Shown here: positions 36,760-47,300 of the stretch, in pieces
Position numbering within the stretch: position 1 is the stretch's first letter
Layout: the number at the start of each line of letters is the position of its first letter
From: Legionella wadsworthii DSM 21896 = ATCC 33877
GTDB taxonomy: Bacteria; Pseudomonadota; Gammaproteobacteria; Legionellales; Legionellaceae
NCBI RefSeq assembly: GCF_000701265.1
Contig: NZ_KL370759.1
Location: forward strand, 1,018,588 to 1,082,587
Reading direction: 5' to 3'
Length of the DNA: 64,000 bases
Program-made: the position numbers and the translations under genes
The notes under the pieces: generated by a model
What the model was told of the DNA's origin: nothing
What the model saw: the letters and a program-made list of their open reading frames with translations, nothing else
Databases searched by the model: none

Positions 36760-37704
36760 CTATAATTTAAATAAATTTTTCGCGTTATCACTTAAAATTT
36801 TTCTTACCAAATCCTCAGGCAGCTTGGCTTCTTTAATATAATCTACCGCCCTCTTGTACTTGTCCTGGTTTGCATAAGGATAATCGGTACCCAATAGCAA
36901 ATGGTCAGAAGAATATACTTCTACAGCATTATGTAAAGCCGGAATATGGCCATGAGCCACTGTATCAACCCAGAATTTTTTAATGTAATCACTAGGTTTT
37001 CCTTCAATATTCCCCATGCCCCAATCCTGATATAAATTATCTATACGTTGCATGATCATAGGTAGATAGCCACCAAGATGTGTACTAATAAAACGAATAT
37101 CAGGATAACGTGAAGTAATGCCTGATAAAATCAAATGCAATACCCCGTAAGTATCTTCAAACGGAGCACCGATGATCCATGTTAAGCCATATACTTTAGT
37201 CTGCTCTCCGGTGCAGCATCCAGCAGGATGTAGAAAAACTATCGCTTTTCTGCGGTTTAGTTCAGCAAAAATTTCCTCATAACGATGTTCATGCACAATA
37301 GAATGTTGCAGAACTGTAGTAGTCAGAGTAACACCTAACATACCCAGCTCATCCATACATCGGCTGATTTCAGACAGTGAATCCTGCACATGGGGTAATG
37401 GAAAAATGCCAAAGGCTTGGAAGCGTTTAGGATATTGGGAAATCAGTTGTGCATATAAATCGTTGGCCATCTGTGCGCTCTTTACCGCTTCTGTTTTAGT
37501 GGTAAAATAGGGTACTTGCGGAACGATTGAAAGTACTTGCAAATCCACTCCTGCATTATCCATGACTTTAAAACGTTCTCCTAGTTCATCATCGGTAATA
37601 CCGGCTTTCATTTTCCGGGCCACATCGACTAAATTCCCACCTTTTTTCTCTATATCATCAAGGTACTTTTTAGGAAAGCAATGAGCATGCACGTCAATAA
37701 TCAT
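36760..37704 (-). CDS. Amidohydrolase-2 family metal enzyme (ACMSD-like decarboxylase/hydrolase)
   Basis: 314 residues, TIM-barrel amidohydrolase. Start ATG 37704 is behind AGAGGTCATC and gives the expected MIIDVHAHCFP beginning; a longer frame upstream lacks homology. Metal ligands and active site are visible: HAH at 6-8, FLHPAG, STHLGG and GTDYPYAN. The group includes aminocarboxymuconate-semialdehyde decarboxylase, gamma-resorcylate decarboxylase and related hydrolases, so the substrate is open. Single gene, minus strand, with no pathway neighbours. Confidence 0.82.
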   Translation of the reverse strand: MIIDVHAHCFPKKYLDDIEKKGGNLVDVARKMKAGITDDELGERFKVMDNAGVDLQVLSIVPQVPYFTTKTEAVKSAQMANDLYAQLISQYPKRFQAFGIFPLPHVQDSLSEISRCMDELGMLGVTLTTTVLQHSIVHEHRYEEIFAELNRRKAIVFLHPAGCCTGEQTKVYGLTWIIGAPFEDTYGVLHLILSGITSRYPDIRFISTHLGGYLPMIMQRIDNLYQDWGMGNIEGKPSDYIKKFWVDTVAHGHIPALHNAVEVYSSDHLLLGTDYPYANQDKYKRAVDYIKEAKLPEDLVRKILSDNAKNLFKL

Positions 37705-38061
37705 ATTAGATGACCTCTGAAAATAACTCATTAATTCATATTGAGTATAGGCGAAATTTCCATATACATTGATACTTATCCAGCCTTTTTCTCGAAAAGG
37801 AGCAGTTGCCATAAAACAAATACTGGATTTAGCAATAAGAATAAGTTCCTGTAATTTGAATAAAAGTCTTCACTTTAATTCTTTATAACAATCATGAAAC
37901 AGTATCATCTCTTCTGGACGCGCCATTCAAGAAACAATCTCCTATTCTCCATGATTCATTTTTTGGATTCATTGTTAATCGTTAGATAATGTTTTTAGTG
38001 TAAAATGTGCTCACTTTTAGTGCATCATCAGCACATTTTATCAGTAAACGAGTATTGGAAT

Positions 38062-39201
38062 ATGAAAGAATTTTTTGAAAAAACAATGAATAAATCCGAT
38101 GGTGAAACAGTGTCTTTAGCGCACAACGAAATCTGTAGTTGTACGATGTGTATGAAAAGCAAAATACCCCTGGAATCAACAAGAAAACATCTACATGGTT
38201 TACAATCCACAATGGTCGATCGTAGAAATCCTGACGTGCACGGCAGCAAAGCTTTAATGAAATCTATTGAAGCTCTTGCAATTCTTAAAGCGGGTACAGA
38301 AATAAATATGTCACTTGCTGCAGGAATCAAAGGGGATATTCCTACCCCTGCTGGAATAAAAATAGTAGCACCACATGAAATAACCATTCGTGCAACCTGG
38401 AAAAATAAATATGAAGAAAGGGCAATTAGCGGCCGTGACGCCAGTGTTTTTGGTGGATTAGGCGTATTACTTATTCCAACGGATATTGAAACAGTCACCA
38501 TTCCTAAAATGAATGCCCGGTTTGTACCCAGAGAATTTCTAAATAAATATGGTGCAGAGCTCATCCCATTAGAACAGTCTTTTATTCTGGACGCAGTCAG
38601 TGAACCATCCCTAGAAAACCTTTATTTGATTGAATACCAATGGGATTCAACCTACATAGAAGATTATGTTATGAAGAAAAAAGGGGGCGGTGGATTATTT
38701 GTAGAAACACATCCCTTCCCGCACGTTTTTACACCTCTATCTCCCATTTGTAGCGGTGCATTAATCCTTGGCGTAAAACGAAGTGAAGGACTATATGATT
38801 TCGCAGCTTTTGAAATACCCTTTGGTTTTACCATGAAAATCAAAAGTAATGTGATTCATGGAGATTCTTTCTTCGTAGGCCCTTATGCCATTGCTCTAAC
38901 CGAAACCGAACTTGCTGATTCGGTGATAATCAAGAAAAGTAATTCTGAACGTGACATAGAAACTGTGATACAGACCTCGGTCCCGGTTTATGATATTGCT
39001 GCATTAGAGTCTGACTCGTTCAAACCGACACATCGCAAAATGTTGATCGATAAAATTCAACATGAAAGCACTTTCAATAATAATGTACGTTTCTTTAGGC
39101 TGCTTCCCTCTAATTTATTATCCGAAATACGTCATTTATCGAGTTCATCTCAAAAAGCATATGATGAAAAGTTTGGATTGATCCCCTACACTCCCAAATA
39201 G
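38062..39201 (+). CDS. Unknown 379-residue protein, beta-rich
   Basis: Starts at ATG 38062 (an in-frame start at 38005 is possible; neither has a strong ribosome site). No signal peptide or membrane segment. A cysteine cluster near the N-terminus, HNEICSCTMCMKS, could bind metal or form disulphides. The C-terminal half, with GGLFVETHPFPHVFTPLS, FGFTMKIKSNVIHGDSFFVGPYAIALTE, has the glycine/histidine rhythm of a cupin-like jelly roll. I do not recognise a family with certainty. It lies alone and is followed by a hairpin. Confidence 0.65.
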   Translation: MKEFFEKTMNKSDGETVSLAHNEICSCTMCMKSKIPLESTRKHLHGLQSTMVDRRNPDVHGSKALMKSIEALAILKAGTEINMSLAAGIKGDIPTPAGIKIVAPHEITIRATWKNKYEERAISGRDASVFGGLGVLLIPTDIETVTIPKMNARFVPREFLNKYGAELIPLEQSFILDAVSEPSLENLYLIEYQWDSTYIEDYVMKKKGGGGLFVETHPFPHVFTPLSPICSGALILGVKRSEGLYDFAAFEIPFGFTMKIKSNVIHGDSFFVGPYAIALTETELADSVIIKKSNSERDIETVIQTSVPVYDIAALESDSFKPTHRKMLIDKIQHESTFNNNVRFFRLLPSNLLSEIRHLSSSSQKAYDEKFGLIPYTPK

Positions 39202-39211
39202 TAAAGCTATC

Positions 39212-39256
39212 GCTTTGATTCTATTTAACCTGGTTGATTACAACCAGGATCAAAGC
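39212..39256 (+). terminator. Nested inverted repeat after the unknown 379-residue protein gene
   Basis: Inner stem CCTGGTTG / CAACCAGG with a four-base loop, and outer arms GCTTTGAT / ATCAAAGC with an unpaired stretch on one side. Begins 11 bases past the stop codon. No T-run follows. Confidence 0.5.
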
Positions 39257-39455
39257 AACTCATCCGTTCGCCACCATTATTTAAATAAAGTGAATAATAG
39301 GAAAAATGATACGCACAAATCCTGATACTCACTCGTAGAAAAATTTTTTATGATCTAAACCTCACAATGAAAATTTGCTTTTAACAATTTAGCAGATTAA
39401 ATTAGAAAACCTGGTTGTCCACTACCAGACTTTGCTTTTTTAAAAGGGATTAAAA

Positions 39456-40763
39456 ATGAAAAGAAATTCTTCATCCGGATTAATTAGAGCCCTAAGCCTA
39501 GGTTCATTAATTATATATGGCGTGGGTGATATCCTTGGTGCGGGAATTTATGCCCTAGTAGGAAAAATTGCAGGGCATGCTGGTTCATTAGCCTGGGTTT
39601 CGTTTGCTATTGCAATGGGAATCATCTCATTCACAGCGCTTTCTTATAGTGAATTGGGGAGTCGATTTCCTAAAAGTGGTGGCGTATCGATTTATATTCA
39701 TGAAGCTTTTGGTACCCAGTGGTTTTCCATACTGACAGGCTTATTACTCTTTTGTGCTACTATCCTCTCTATATCAACGTTATCGCATGCATTTGCTGGA
39801 TATCTGAGAGCTTTAGGATTGAATATCCCCAGCATATTTGATGTTTTCGGTTTTTTAATTCTTTTACTTTTCATTAATCTACGCGGTATCAAACAATCAT
39901 CCATTGCCAATATAATAAGTACTACCGTTGAGGTAAGTGGTCTATTTATTGTACTTGGTTGTGGATTTTGGTATTTGGCAACACATGATAACAGCGTCAT
40001 TGCCACCTCTACAGAAAGTCCGGGTATAGGTAATGTGCTCCAAGGAACAGCTTTAGCTTTTTTTGCATTCACAGGATTTGAAGACATGGCAAATATTGCA
40101 GAAGAAGTTAAAGAGCCCAAAAAGAATCTACCTCGAGCCATATTATCCTCTGTAGGAATTGCTGGATTTTTGTATTTGGGAGTAAGTTGGATAGCGACAA
40201 CGATTATTCCAGGGAGCGAACTGAGTTACTCTGAAGCGCCTTTATTAGATGTAGTTAGCAAATCCGCTCCTGCCTTACCCAAATCTTTATTTTCAATTAT
40301 AGCCATTTTTGCAGTTTCCAATTCAGCATTATTAAATTACATTACAGCTTCGCGTCTGCTTTATGGGATGTCAAAAGAAAATCTTTTACCGAAATTGCTT
40401 CAAAGGGTTCACCCCAAATTCCACACACCCTATAGTGCTATTTTTCTGATATTTCCAATAGTACTTTGCCTGGTATTTACGAGCAATCTGGGTGATTTGG
40501 CAAGTTCTACAAGCGCAATAGTTTTGATAGTATTTTCATTAAGCAACCTGGCACTAATAAAAATCAAACTTTCTACAAAAAAAGAGCATATGAGTAGTAA
40601 AATATTTAGAATTCCCTTATTAATACCCTGTTTCGCAATTGTCTTAAATCTCGCGGCCATCTCATTTTTGCCTCTATACAATATTATCCCTGCTGCAGTA
40701 TTAATTGGCATATGCAGTTTTATCACATGGGTTATCATGAAAGTTTTGTTATCTAAAAAATAA
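39456..40763 (+). CDS. APC-family amino acid permease
   Basis: 435 residues with twelve membrane segments. The first helix motif VGDILGAGIYALVGKIAG and the conserved ALSYSELGSRFPKSGGVSIY and FFAFTGFEDMANIAEEVKEPKKNLP are diagnostic of amino acid/polyamine/organocation permeases. The substrate cannot be told from sequence; Legionella carry several of these for amino acid uptake. Not linked to a catabolic gene. Confidence 0.9.
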   Translation: MKRNSSSGLIRALSLGSLIIYGVGDILGAGIYALVGKIAGHAGSLAWVSFAIAMGIISFTALSYSELGSRFPKSGGVSIYIHEAFGTQWFSILTGLLLFCATILSISTLSHAFAGYLRALGLNIPSIFDVFGFLILLLFINLRGIKQSSIANIISTTVEVSGLFIVLGCGFWYLATHDNSVIATSTESPGIGNVLQGTALAFFAFTGFEDMANIAEEVKEPKKNLPRAILSSVGIAGFLYLGVSWIATTIIPGSELSYSEAPLLDVVSKSAPALPKSLFSIIAIFAVSNSALLNYITASRLLYGMSKENLLPKLLQRVHPKFHTPYSAIFLIFPIVLCLVFTSNLGDLASSTSAIVLIVFSLSNLALIKIKLSTKKEHMSSKIFRIPLLIPCFAIVLNLAAISFLPLYNIIPAAVLIGICSFITWVIMKVLLSKK

Positions 40764-40877
40764 TTTTAAATTTAACTTTACCGAATACATGAATGGTAAT
40801 GGCCAAATACTACCAGTTAAGACAGATTTCATTGAAACAAATCGAAGGATATTATAGACAGAATATGAACAGTTAAT

Positions 40878-41600
40878 TTAAATGAATCCGGCGAAATGCA
40901 GCACAAGATAAAGAAAGCTGTAAATTACAAAAAATAATAATAATAAGCCCAATATCAATTTCATATTAAGGAATGGTTTGGGTTTTAGGTAAAAAGAATA
41001 GCCTCCTAACAATCCACAAGAAATTCCCAGTAACGCCCCACCTAATACATCCGATAACCAATGAACCTGAAGGGCTATACGCGAAAATGATTCAAGTAAA
41101 ATGAGAACAACAGCAATGATTACCCCAATCCAACGATGCTTCACTTGCGGCAGAATTAATGAGGCTAGGAAAGTTACATACGCTGAGCATAATGTCACGT
41201 GACGGCTAGGAAATGCATAACTATGTAAGGTGCTCGTTATGACCCCGGGTCGTGGAAAAGCTATTGCATTTTTAAAAATGTAAGCAAGAAGAGCAGCAAT
41301 TGAAATCACACCAATTAAATGTAATCCAATCCATTTTTGTTTCATTATGTACAATATAATACCTGCGCTTATGAAAGCCGGAACAATAATGTATTTATCC
41401 CCAAACAGCGAAATCAGATGGCTAACAAAGTGAGCGTAACCTCCCTGTATTTTACTGCTTAATAGAAAGAGTTCCTGATTAACCGCTAAATAAGTGCTTT
41501 GGGAATAAACAGCAAACATAAGCGCTATAAATAAAAAAAGACTCAGAACACCTCCAATGAGCAAATAAAAACTTTTATTTGTTATTTTTTTGGTTACCAT
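40878..41600 (-). CDS. PAP2-family membrane phosphatase
   Basis: 240 residues, about six membrane segments. The three PAP2 motifs are present: KNAIAFPRPG (K-x6-RP), AFPSRHVTL (PSRH for PSGH) and SRIALQVHWLSDVLGG (SR-x5-H-x3-D). It probably dephosphorylates a lipid phosphate such as undecaprenyl or phosphatidic/phosphatidylglycerol phosphate. Start ATG 41600 with AAAGGAT upstream. Second PAP2-type gene in the window; the other, at 26327, belongs to a different subgroup. Confidence 0.88.
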   Translation of the reverse strand: MVTKKITNKSFYLLIGGVLSLFLFIALMFAVYSQSTYLAVNQELFLLSSKIQGGYAHFVSHLISLFGDKYIIVPAFISAGIILYIMKQKWIGLHLIGVISIAALLAYIFKNAIAFPRPGVITSTLHSYAFPSRHVTLCSAYVTFLASLILPQVKHRWIGVIIAVVLILLESFSRIALQVHWLSDVLGGALLGISCGLLGGYSFYLKPKPFLNMKLILGLLLLFFVIYSFLYLVLHFAGFI

Positions 41601-41642
41601 AAAATTTTTATCCTTTTTGTAGTATCAGTAATTTCATGAACT

Positions 41643-41867
41643 TTACTCCATAAGAGAATGACTTACGTCCTTTCCTAAATTCGAAGATAGAGGAAGTAAA
41701 TATATTGGGCTACTAAACACATGATAAGAGCCAAATAGATCGCTCAAGAAGTAGACTGTACCCGTTTCCAGTGTACCGCCAGATATCGAAGAATGCCAAT
41801 GGCCGGTGAGGATGCTATAATCTAGCCAGATTTTATGTGATAAAAAATTCCAATAGAATTTACTCAT
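41643..41867 (-). CDS. Small hypothetical protein coupled to the solute-binding protein gene
   Basis: 74 residues from the ATG at 41867, overlapping the stop of the upstream gene by eight bases, a spacing that suggests translational coupling. Aromatic and serine/glycine-rich (YWNFLSHKIWLDYSILTGHW, SGGTLETGTVYFLSDLFGSY). It may instead be a chance frame or a degraded fragment of a longer protein. No family seen. Confidence 0.35.
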   Translation of the reverse strand: MSKFYWNFLSHKIWLDYSILTGHWHSSISGGTLETGTVYFLSDLFGSYHVFSSPIYLLPLSSNLGKDVSHSLME

Positions 41868-42585
41868 TGACAAAATAGGTATTATATAATTTTATGTAAG
41901 AACTATCTTTTTGAATTGTCTTTAAAGCACTGTTAACGCGATCAATTAACTCTTTATTCTTAGGCAAAGCCAAAATTGCTACCCCATCCCCTATAGTATG
42001 CACAGTGCCTAGGGGTTTAAATTGATCCCCACCCTCCTGAGTCCAGTAATTCACAGAGGATCGATTTAAAAAAACTGCTGCTATTGCATTACTATGTAAA
42101 TCTGCTAAAAGATCTTCCACATCATCATATCGCTTAATTTGAAATTTCGGGTAGTGATCAGATAAGTATTCAAAAAATAGTCCCCCATTGAGTAAGTTCC
42201 GCAAAACGCCAATTTTTTTTCCTTGTAATTGCGTGACTGAATTAATCGGACTATTTTGTAAGATTAGAAACTGTCCTTTACTTAACATGTAGGGCAAGCT
42301 GAAAATAAATTCATAATTTAGAGCATAAGAAATAGGAATACCTCCCATAGCTAAATCCACATTTCCTGCTTTTAATTGTGTGTAAAGCCTATCCATACCC
42401 ATTGGAAGGAAATTGCACTGCTCATTTAATTGCTGACAGATAAGTTGCCCTAATGCGATATCGAATCCATTTCCTGGAGAGAAAATATAAGGAGGTTTAA
42501 AAATAAGTGTCCCTATGTTTATTGTGGTATGCGCTATTGAAGATATTAAGAGGCCCAAAGCGAAAATTATCGTTTTTATGCGCAT
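41860..42585 (-). CDS. Periplasmic amino-acid-type solute-binding protein (SBP family 3)
   Basis: 241 residues with a signal peptide (cleavage near SSIAHT-TINIG). The family-3 fold is seen in FDIALGQLICQQL, LKAGNVDLAMGGIPISYAL, LQGKKIGVLRNLLNG and AVFLNRSSVNYW, close to ArtJ/HisJ-type amino acid binding proteins; the basic-amino-acid binding arginine is not obvious. No ABC permease or ATPase gene is next to it, so it is an orphan binding protein here. Start ATG 42585 behind AAAGGAT. Confidence 0.85.
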   Translation of the reverse strand: MRIKTIIFALGLLISSIAHTTINIGTLIFKPPYIFSPGNGFDIALGQLICQQLNEQCNFLPMGMDRLYTQLKAGNVDLAMGGIPISYALNYEFIFSLPYMLSKGQFLILQNSPINSVTQLQGKKIGVLRNLLNGGLFFEYLSDHYPKFQIKRYDDVEDLLADLHSNAIAAVFLNRSSVNYWTQEGGDQFKPLGTVHTIGDGVAILALPKNKELIDRVNSALKTIQKDSSYIKLYNTYFVNE

Positions 42586-42970
42586 TGCTTAAAATCCTTT
42601 TTTAATTTTTTTCAAGCCTGTCTATTTCAAAGAAAGTTTCCAAACTTAATAGTGAATTTTTATTTGATACTTTATCATATATGAAAATATACTTTTGAAA
42701 TAAACATAGTTATTTCCACTCTGGGCACACCTGTAAAGAATATATTCCAGTATCCTGTCCCTACCTAGTAGATATCTACATTTTATCACAGGGTTTAATC
42801 ATGATTAAGATATTCAGATAATTCATGATTTCATTTATTGAACATGTGTTATAATATTTCACCATATTAAAAATAATAAATGTATTTTTTTATAAGAAAA
42901 ATAGATCATCCGAATTTTTCTGAATCATGAGAAGCTTGCATTGTATACAAAAAATTTAAAGAAAGAGCAG
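42586..42970. other. Divergent intergenic region
   Basis: 385 bases between the solute-binding protein gene and the M91 protease gene. It holds an extended -10 element for the protease gene (see 42847-42855). No other gene seen. Confidence 0.4.
42847..42855 (+). promoter_or_regulatory. Extended -10 promoter element upstream of the M91 protease gene
   Basis: TGTTATAAT matches the extended -10 consensus TGnTATAAT. No good -35 hexamer stands 16-18 bases upstream, as is common with extended -10 promoters. The start codon is 115 bases further on. Confidence 0.4.
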
Positions 42971-44110
42971 ATGGAAAATCAAAAACTTACAACGAAAGTT
43001 GATGCTTTTCTTTCAGGTGTTAATAAACTTCAAAATCACAAAATTATTGAGCAAGCAGATTATTTAGAACATTTAATCTATCGACGTATTGATCAAACCT
43101 TGGCATTATTTAACAGTGACCATGATGTTAAAACAGGGATTGTATTTACAGACATTTATACAGAGGTTAATGAGCTGAATCAAAAACTCAATAGACTCTA
43201 TCAAGTACATTTAAAAAATCCTTTTTTATATTTTCGTGCTTTTAACCTGGGAATTATCCCGAAAGAGAAACAATCTCACCCTGAAAAATATTTTCGCGAG
43301 CAATATCATTATTTTATGGATAATGTTTTGGTTTTTGATAAAAAAAGCAAAGAGAAAGAGCATATAGCGGTTTTTGTACGTCAACTACTGTCGCAACCAA
43401 CAGGACAGAGTTTAATTATCAAATTAAATCAGCTTGCCCAACGGTGTGAATGTCGAATGATCGTTGAAGAAAAAAATCCGCCTACATTATCTGTAGCTCC
43501 AATGGCTAACACGGGTATAGAGAAATTCGCAGCAATAACGGATACTACCAATCCATTAAAATTTTTTGATTTCCCCAGAACGATATGGAAACAAATGCAA
43601 CTTTTATATCCGCGTAATTTTTGGGAAGCCCCTCTTTTCACAATGCAATCATTAACTTTTGGAAAGGAAAACATTTTAGCCTTCAAACCAGCGTTTATCT
43701 CTATGGGACATGAATTCACACATGCATTACATTTTTTTAGAGGGAAAGACAGACGCAAAATGGCTTTTTTGGAAAGTGACAAACCTTATGTACAAAGACT
43801 TTTCTCTAGCAGTCTAGAAGAACTATGGACAATTGATCGTGGCAATATCAATGAAAATAAGCTAAGGGCAGAGCATGGGATTAAGCCTTGTTTTAGCCAT
43901 GTAAGAGCGGGCCTATTCGTTGACCCTACCGATGAGCTTTCCCTTGAGCGCATCAAAGCAACCATGCCCAAAGTGTTATCACAACTTGAGGAAGTACAAA
44001 CAAAAATGTCTCAACAAAGAGAAGAGAACACACCATATGAGGAAATATCCTCTTGTTTTGTCTTATTGCCACTAGAAGATGAAAAGCACGAACCCTGCCT
44101 TGTACAATAG
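42971..44110 (+). CDS. NleD-like (peptidase M91 type) zinc metalloprotease, candidate Dot/Icm effector
   Basis: 379 residues from ATG 42971 (GAAAGAG upstream; an in-frame TTG at 42941 is weaker). The zinc motif HEFTH is at residues 247-251 in SMGHEFTHALHFFRG, followed by EELWTIDRGNINENKLRAEHG at 283-303. The spacing HExxHAxH...EE-x-T-x2-G...EN-x-LR-x2-G is that of the M91 family, whose founder NleD is a type III effector that cuts JNK and p38 kinases. There is no signal peptide. The C-terminal 30 residues are glutamate-rich (EENTPYEEIS, LEDEKHE), as in Dot/Icm substrates. The effector role is inferred. Confidence 0.75.
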   Translation: MENQKLTTKVDAFLSGVNKLQNHKIIEQADYLEHLIYRRIDQTLALFNSDHDVKTGIVFTDIYTEVNELNQKLNRLYQVHLKNPFLYFRAFNLGIIPKEKQSHPEKYFREQYHYFMDNVLVFDKKSKEKEHIAVFVRQLLSQPTGQSLIIKLNQLAQRCECRMIVEEKNPPTLSVAPMANTGIEKFAAITDTTNPLKFFDFPRTIWKQMQLLYPRNFWEAPLFTMQSLTFGKENILAFKPAFISMGHEFTHALHFFRGKDRRKMAFLESDKPYVQRLFSSSLEELWTIDRGNINENKLRAEHGIKPCFSHVRAGLFVDPTDELSLERIKATMPKVLSQLEEVQTKMSQQREENTPYEEISSCFVLLPLEDEKHEPCLVQ

Positions 44111-44214
44111 ATGGATGCCCCCTAAAGAACCCAATCATTCATTTGTTTGAAATAACCTATTAAAACAATACTTTAGCTGTATGAAAATACTTTATTGAAT
44201 ACCTAGTATTAACG

Positions 44215-44255
44215 CCCCAAAAAACCAGATCCTAAATTTTGAAATTTTTTTGGGG
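44215..44255 (+). repeat. Inverted repeat between the M91 and GH81 genes
   Basis: CCCCAAAAAA and TTTTTTGGGG, 21 bases apart, can form a 10-bp stem 105 bases after the M91 stop and about 70 bases before the GH81 start. It could terminate or regulate; no T-run follows on the plus strand. Confidence 0.4.
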
Positions 44256-44327
44256 TGTATTTCGACTGGAATACAGTTATGATGAAATAAATAGAAGTAA
44301 CTTATTTTAAAACAGGAGAAGATATCG

Positions 44328-47300
44328 ATGACATGGAAGAACAGAAAAAATAATATCAACACTAAAAAAATATTCCTCACAACTACGGCAATTTTTCTTT
44401 TCAGTAGTAATACAATTCACAGTGCGACACAAATTGGTAAGGGAATTTATTACGATGAACAACAAATTCAAAAGCTCGCACAAAAATACCCAGGTCGGGT
44501 TTCAAAAGATGCGGGATATCCACTGATTAATAACTATTCGACATTAAAATCCGCATACAAAGGAAGCCAGTTTGGCTTGGGTAATAAACCCATAACCACA
44601 GGCTTATGGTGGACACCCATGTTGGCTGTCGATAAACCTTCAGGACAAATACAAGATAGTGATTATCTCAATCCTTTGTTATTAATTCCAAATCCACTGA
44701 CTGTACGCCTTACTGAAAAGGGTATTTCTTTAGGGATTCCATTACAAAATGCTAAAGTAGATAACGTGCATGTGGACCGCGGTTATGACAATACGCTCGA
44801 TGTGACTGTAACTACAGGTGATTTGATGGGTACAGCGCCTTTAGTTGCTGATTATTCTGATTGGATGGTCTCTGTAGCCTGGGCCCGAAATAATGAGCCC
44901 CTACTCGCTGCCAGCGTGGTTGAAGGATCCCCTTTTGTTTTTGTGGAGAAGAAGAGTAATCAAACCACCTCTTATCTTCAGTTTAATAATTCACAAGAGG
45001 CAAAATTATTAAGCCAGGATAAAGGTATCAGTTTATTTAAAACCAAGAATGCATCGGACACGGCCTATCGATATTATGCCTATTTCTCTAATCCCGATAC
45101 TGCAATTATTCCCTGGAAAACCAGTACGGGTACTATCATTGTTCCGATCAGTCAGGGAGGAAGCGGGACTATTGTTCCCAGCACTACAATTAATACTGCA
45201 GAGATGAATCGTTATTTTTCGCTGGCTGTTATTCCTGCCTCATCGGATAGTTCAGCTATGGAGGTAGCAAACCAATTTAAGCCTTACGCGTCAACATTCA
45301 TCAAAAATACATCCATTACTTATGAGTACGATAAAAGTAAGGCAAAAGTCGTTACCCATTTTAATTTTGACTCCCAAACCGTTTATTCGAATGCCTCATT
45401 AAAGCAACAACCGTTGGTTCTTCTCTATCCTTGGCAGATTAAAAACCTGAATAGCACTGAGAGGGCAAGTTGCTTATTTAATGATGATTGTGCGAGTAAT
45501 AAAGGGATCATTCAAACTCTAAAAGGTACAATGCATCCTTATGTGGTAGCAACAGGATCAGCGGGCAGGTCTTCTTTTTCTACAGAAGTTGATTTTCATG
45601 GCGTATTGCCTATTTTACCTAATCGACTCAGCCAGACTGAACTTGACAAGATCGCAAGTTATTCCTTTGAATTACCTCCAGATCCTCATCTGGACGCCAA
45701 AAACCCTTGGACGGATACTTATGCAACAGGAAAACTGTTAAGCCGCGAGGCTCAACTCATAAAAATAGCCGATGTATTAATGGGAACATCTCCTGTTAAT
45801 CCTCAGTATAAAAAAATTCGTGATGACTTACTATTAGACCTAAAAAATCAGGTAACGAGTTTTCTAACAGGTTTAAATTATACCGATCCTTGTCCGGGTG
45901 GAGCATCTGATTGTCCGCGGCCTGAAGGAAGTTGGTTTTATGCGTATAACAATCAATGGGACACTATGATGGGGTTTCCCAGTGGCTTTTTTACTGCGAC
46001 TACATTAACGGATCATGCATTTCACTGGGGTTATTTACTTGATGGCGCTGCGACCATTGCACAATTTGATAAAGAATGGGCCAGAGAATATGGCGGTATG
46101 GTCAATTTGCTCATTCGGGATGTTTGCAACTTCAAATATGGCCAAGAACAAGAAGTAACTAAATTCCCTCATTTTAGAAGTTTTGATCCCTATGCAGGGT
46201 TATCCTCGGCGTTAGGCATGCCTTATAGCTTTGATAATGTCAATGAGGAAGACAGTGCTGAATTTATGAACTTAGCTCAGGCGATTATTCTATGGGGTTT
46301 GAACACGGAAGGAGTTACTTTCGATGGAGACAACACCACGCCTCAGGAGGTAATGGAGACAGGTCTGTATCTCTACACGACCGAAGAACAAGGATTAAAT
46401 CATTATCATTTTAACCAAAATCCTGGTTCCGGTGTTTTCCCAACAGGCTGGTCTAATAGCAGCACTGGACAAAACTATTTATTGGTAGGTAATGTTTGGG
46501 GCGGAAAGCTGGATCGATCAACTTATTTCTGCGCAGGCCAGCCATGTTATTATCAAAATCTGGCATCCAATACCCTACCTATCAATGCAGGATCTTTTTA
46601 TCTAGGGTATGATCCAGGTTTTGTGAACAGAGTCTATAACGAGGATGCAAAAAATCCGTGTTCTGGTGATCCTGCGAATTCTGCTTATTGCGGAACCTTG
46701 TTAAAGTATTTGGCTTTAGGGGATGCTGCTAAGGCATTACAATACTATACCCAGTATTTTGATGTCCAAGGTAAAACTCCAGATCCTGGCGAGTCAAAAC
46801 CAAGTATTTACTATTGGATACAAAATTTAAAAAATCTCGGATCATTAAATACCGCGCTTAAGGCAGATACCCCATCATATGGTGTATTTGGCAGTGGTGA
46901 TAAAACCTATGTGGTTGCTTATAATAATGAACCTACAGCAAAACAGGTGAATTTTTACAATCAAGATAGCCTAATTTGCAGCTTGGAAAACATACAACCA
47001 GGAGAAATAAAAGGTAGTATTTGTGGTAAAGAAGATCCACCCCCCCCTGAAACTCAGTTTTCCTATATGCTTTATGTGGGTTATCCCTTTAAACCAGTAC
47101 TGATAAATAATAGTATTACCTGCCCTGATCCTGTCACTAAAAACCCTGCATGTTTGATTAAAAATATTGCCGGCCCATCGGTAATGACCATAGCAGGCAA
47201 CAACAGCAATATGTGTACATTGTCAATTAGCAAGGATGGGGTTGTCACTGTAATGGGGGAACGTTCGAAAGGGTGTTATATTAACTCAACCCCTGCAACA

